NCBI GenBank assembly: GCA_002333205.1
Contig: DDAD01000047.1
Coordinates: 1 to 24,671 of the forward strand
DNA: 24,671 nt
Source of the DNA: Pedobacter sp. UBA2067
GTDB lineage: Bacteria > Bacteroidota > Bacteroidia > Sphingobacteriales > Sphingobacteriaceae
Reading direction: 5' to 3'
Both the position numbers and the translations under genes were made by a program. Below the pieces are notes generated by a model. It saw only the letters and a list, made by a program, of their open reading frames with translations. It had not been told where the DNA came from and did no database searches. This document shows, one piece after another, positions 23,004 to 24,671 of the stretch; the first letter of the stretch is position 1, and each line of letters begins with the position of its first letter.

Positions 23004-24080
23004 ATGAAAATGGAGGAGCTTAGGATTAAAGCATTGATGGCGGAAAAGATTTCAGGAACAGCGAGTCGAGCAGACTTACTGGAACTGGATACCTTGCTGC
23101 GTAAATATCCTTCGTACCAGTTATTAGATGATGTTCTGTCTAACATAGAAACAAATGTGGAAGGCAGTCCCGGCGAAAAGGAGATAGAAGTACAGCTGGA
23201 TGCACTCTGGAATAAAATAAACAAGCGGGAGGCAGATGTTGCGGGGCTTACACCTAAGAAGAGCGGGTTTAAACTTAAATTCTGGCTGGCTGCTGCGGCT
23301 GTTGTAATTGCTGTGCTTTGCGTGGGCATAATTGGCTACAAGCAAGCTGACCTAGCTGAGGGCACAAAATACCGCACCGTTTCGGCAGCATACGGGCAGA
23401 ACAAGAGGGTAGTTTTGCCCGATGGTAGTATTGTGAAGCTGAATTCCGGAACAAGTCTGACGTATCCATTAAAGTTTGATGCCGCTAAAAGGCAGGTAAA
23501 ATTGGTTGGAGAAGCGTTTTTTGAGGTAACGAAAAATCCTAAAAAACCCTTTCTGGTCGATGCCGGTAATTTAACTGTCCGCGTTCTTGGAACCGCATTC
23601 AATGTCAAGGCTTATAAGGAAGATCGTAATGTGGAGACCACATTGATCCAGGGTAAGGTGCAGGTGGTAATGAACGATGAGCCCGACAAATTGATTACCC
23701 TTTCACCCAATGAAAAGTTAACTGTACCGAAACGTGCAGGAAACACGAAAGTGGCACATTTGCCCGGCGAACTCAAATTCAAGCTACAAACCGTAGCTGT
23801 AAAGCCTTCAGAAAATATCGAAGAAATTGCCTGGCTTGATCGTAAGTTGGCATTTAACAACACCGCCTTTGAGGATGTAGCCAGGATGATTGAACGGAAA
23901 TACGATGTAAAGGTTGTTTTTCAGCAGGAGCAGCTTAAATCTGAATTGATCACGGGGGTATTTGAAAATGAGGCGCTAGCAAAGGCATTTAGTCTCCTGC
24001 AAATGAGTACCGACTTTAACTATGAAATTAAAAAAGATTCTGTAATTCTACGTCCCACGAAGAATTTTAAGAAACCATAA
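23004..24080 (+). CDS. FecR-family anti-sigma factor
   Basis: The 358-residue protein has a cytoplasmic N-terminal part that would hold the sigma factor (about 1-88), one membrane segment (91-111, FWLAAAAVVIAVLCVGIIGY), a periplasmic FecR domain (about 123-223: YGQNKRVVLPDGSIVKLNSG, VGEAFFEVTKNPKKPFLVDA, VRVLGTAFNVKAY) and a C-terminal DUF4974 domain (about 283-352: LAFNNTAFEDVARMIERKYD, LQMSTDFNYEIKKD). It transmits a signal from the STN domain of the receptor to the ECF sigma factor. Two in-frame ATGs (23004 and 23010) are possible starts. Confidence 0.94.
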   Translation: MKMEELRIKALMAEKISGTASRADLLELDTLLRKYPSYQLLDDVLSNIETNVEGSPGEKEIEVQLDALWNKINKREADVAGLTPKKSGFKLKFWLAAAAVVIAVLCVGIIGYKQADLAEGTKYRTVSAAYGQNKRVVLPDGSIVKLNSGTSLTYPLKFDAAKRQVKLVGEAFFEVTKNPKKPFLVDAGNLTVRVLGTAFNVKAYKEDRNVETTLIQGKVQVVMNDEPDKLITLSPNEKLTVPKRAGNTKVAHLPGELKFKLQTVAVKPSENIEEIAWLDRKLAFNNTAFEDVARMIERKYDVKVVFQQEQLKSELITGVFENEALAKAFSLLQMSTDFNYEIKKDSVILRPTKNFKKP

Positions 24081-24107
24081 CCCTTAAACCAAAATAAAAC
24101 TAAAAGC

Positions 24108-24140
24108 ATGGAAAAGATCTACTATCATTCAGACCCATAG
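24108..24140 (+). other. Possible 10-codon leader ORF before the SusC-like gene
   Basis: ATG at 24108 opens a frame encoding MEKIYYHSDP followed by TAG. It lies in the 159-bp spacer between FecR and the receptor. It may be a leader peptide, the relic of an older receptor N-terminus, or chance. The rest of the spacer shows only an A/T-rich stretch and no clear promoter. Confidence 0.2.
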
Positions 24141-24239
24141 GAGAAGGGCAGAGCAGGCGCTCCAACCATCATGAATTCATAAAATGGAGTAAGACTTCGA
24201 AACATTTACTCCTAATTTTAATATGCTTATAACCAATAT

Positions 24240-24671
24240 ATGAAAATAAAAAACGCGGCAGACGCTGCCCTGTGGGTATCTCCATGTCTGAAATTTCTAA
24301 CAATAATGAAGCTAGGATTCATCATTACAATGCTTTGCTGCTTACAGGTACAGGCAGCAAAAGTGTATGCTCAAAAGACCTTTACCTTCGATGTTAAACA
24401 AACAGAGGTCAGCACCATACTAACTGCTATACAGAATAATAGCGATTACCGGTTTTTCTATAATAATACATCGCTTAAAGAACTGGGTAAAGTGAATTTA
24501 AACGTGAAGGAAGCACCACTGGTACAGATCCTTCAGTCGTTATTGGATGGCAGGCTGGTTTATCAGTTTGTTGACGAAAACAAGGTTGTCATTTCGGCAA
24601 CTGAAAGCGAGGCGGGAAGGATCACTGTAACCGGTAAAGTGCTTGACGAAAACGGCCAGCCGATGTTTGGT
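24240..24671 (+). CDS. SusC/RagA-type TonB receptor with STN domain (3' end outside window)
   Basis: I translated this by hand from the ATG at 24240: 144 codons are open to the window edge. There is a long N-terminal extension with a hydrophobic signal (about 24-44, LGFIITMLCCLQVQAAKVYA-Q), then an STN domain (about 48-118: TFTFDVKQTEVSTILTAIQN, YRFFYNNTSLKEL, VNLNVKEAPLVQILQSLLDG, YQFVDENKVVIS) and the start of a carboxypeptidase-regulatory-like domain (ITVTGKVLDENGQPMFG). A second ATG at 24306 would also give a signal peptide. The STN domain contacts the periplasmic part of FecR and signals substrate binding, and the barrel would import a glycan or other large ligand. A SusD gene would be expected beyond the window. 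Confidence 0.92.
   Translation, partial: MKIKNAADAALWVSPCLKFLTIMKLGFIITMLCCLQVQAAKVYAQKTFTFDVKQTEVSTILTAIQNNSDYRFFYNNTSLKELGKVNLNVKEAPLVQILQSLLDGRLVYQFVDENKVVISATESEAGRITVTGKVLDENGQPMFG

Overview
The window looks like chromosomal DNA from a Sphingobacteriaceae bacterium (Bacteroidota), probably Pedobacter or a close relative. Evidence: an STN-type SusC receptor behind an ECF sigma/FecR pair, a GIN-domain protein, a DUF4374 lipoprotein, few Shine-Dalgarno sequences, and promoter boxes of the Bacteroidota type (TTTG, about 19 nt, TAnnTTTG) at several genes. No rRNA, tRNA, CRISPR array, insertion sequence or phage gene was seen. Genus is inferred from gene content only.

Layout. 1-1562 (minus) is the N-terminal part of a SNF2-type helicase running off the left edge. 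1830-2417 is a secreted GIN-domain protein with a 21-bp-phased repeat upstream, followed by a block of 11-bp tandem repeats with an inverted arm. 2698-4307 holds a small membrane protein and a secreted GH13 enzyme. 4334-8405 holds a small unknown protein, a Tat-signal YghA-like dehydrogenase, a divergent HxlR regulator/SDR pair sharing an operator, and a membrane-anchored metallo-beta-lactamase-fold hydrolase. 8415-10365 is a divergent AraC regulator/phytanoyl-CoA-dioxygenase-like pair.

10379-17182 is the most coherent functional unit: a PchR-like AraC regulator divergent from an operon for a TonB-dependent receptor, a DUF4374 surface lipoprotein, a PepSY membrane protein and a DUF4198 periplasmic protein. 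This matches the architecture of the xenosiderophore system XusABC of Bacteroides, with a PchR-like regulator, an extra DUF4198 gene and a strong terminator inside the operon. Behind it lie two overlapping genes for a TIM-barrel-like lipoprotein and a long helical-repeat protein of unknown role.

20709-24671 is glycan-related: an NagX/HGSNAT-like membrane acetyltransferase, then the two ends of a GH92 mannosidase joined by an out-of-frame internal deletion (pseudogene), then an ECF sigma factor, a FecR anti-sigma factor and the start of an STN-domain SusC receptor, which together form a trans-envelope signalling and uptake locus continuing past the right edge.
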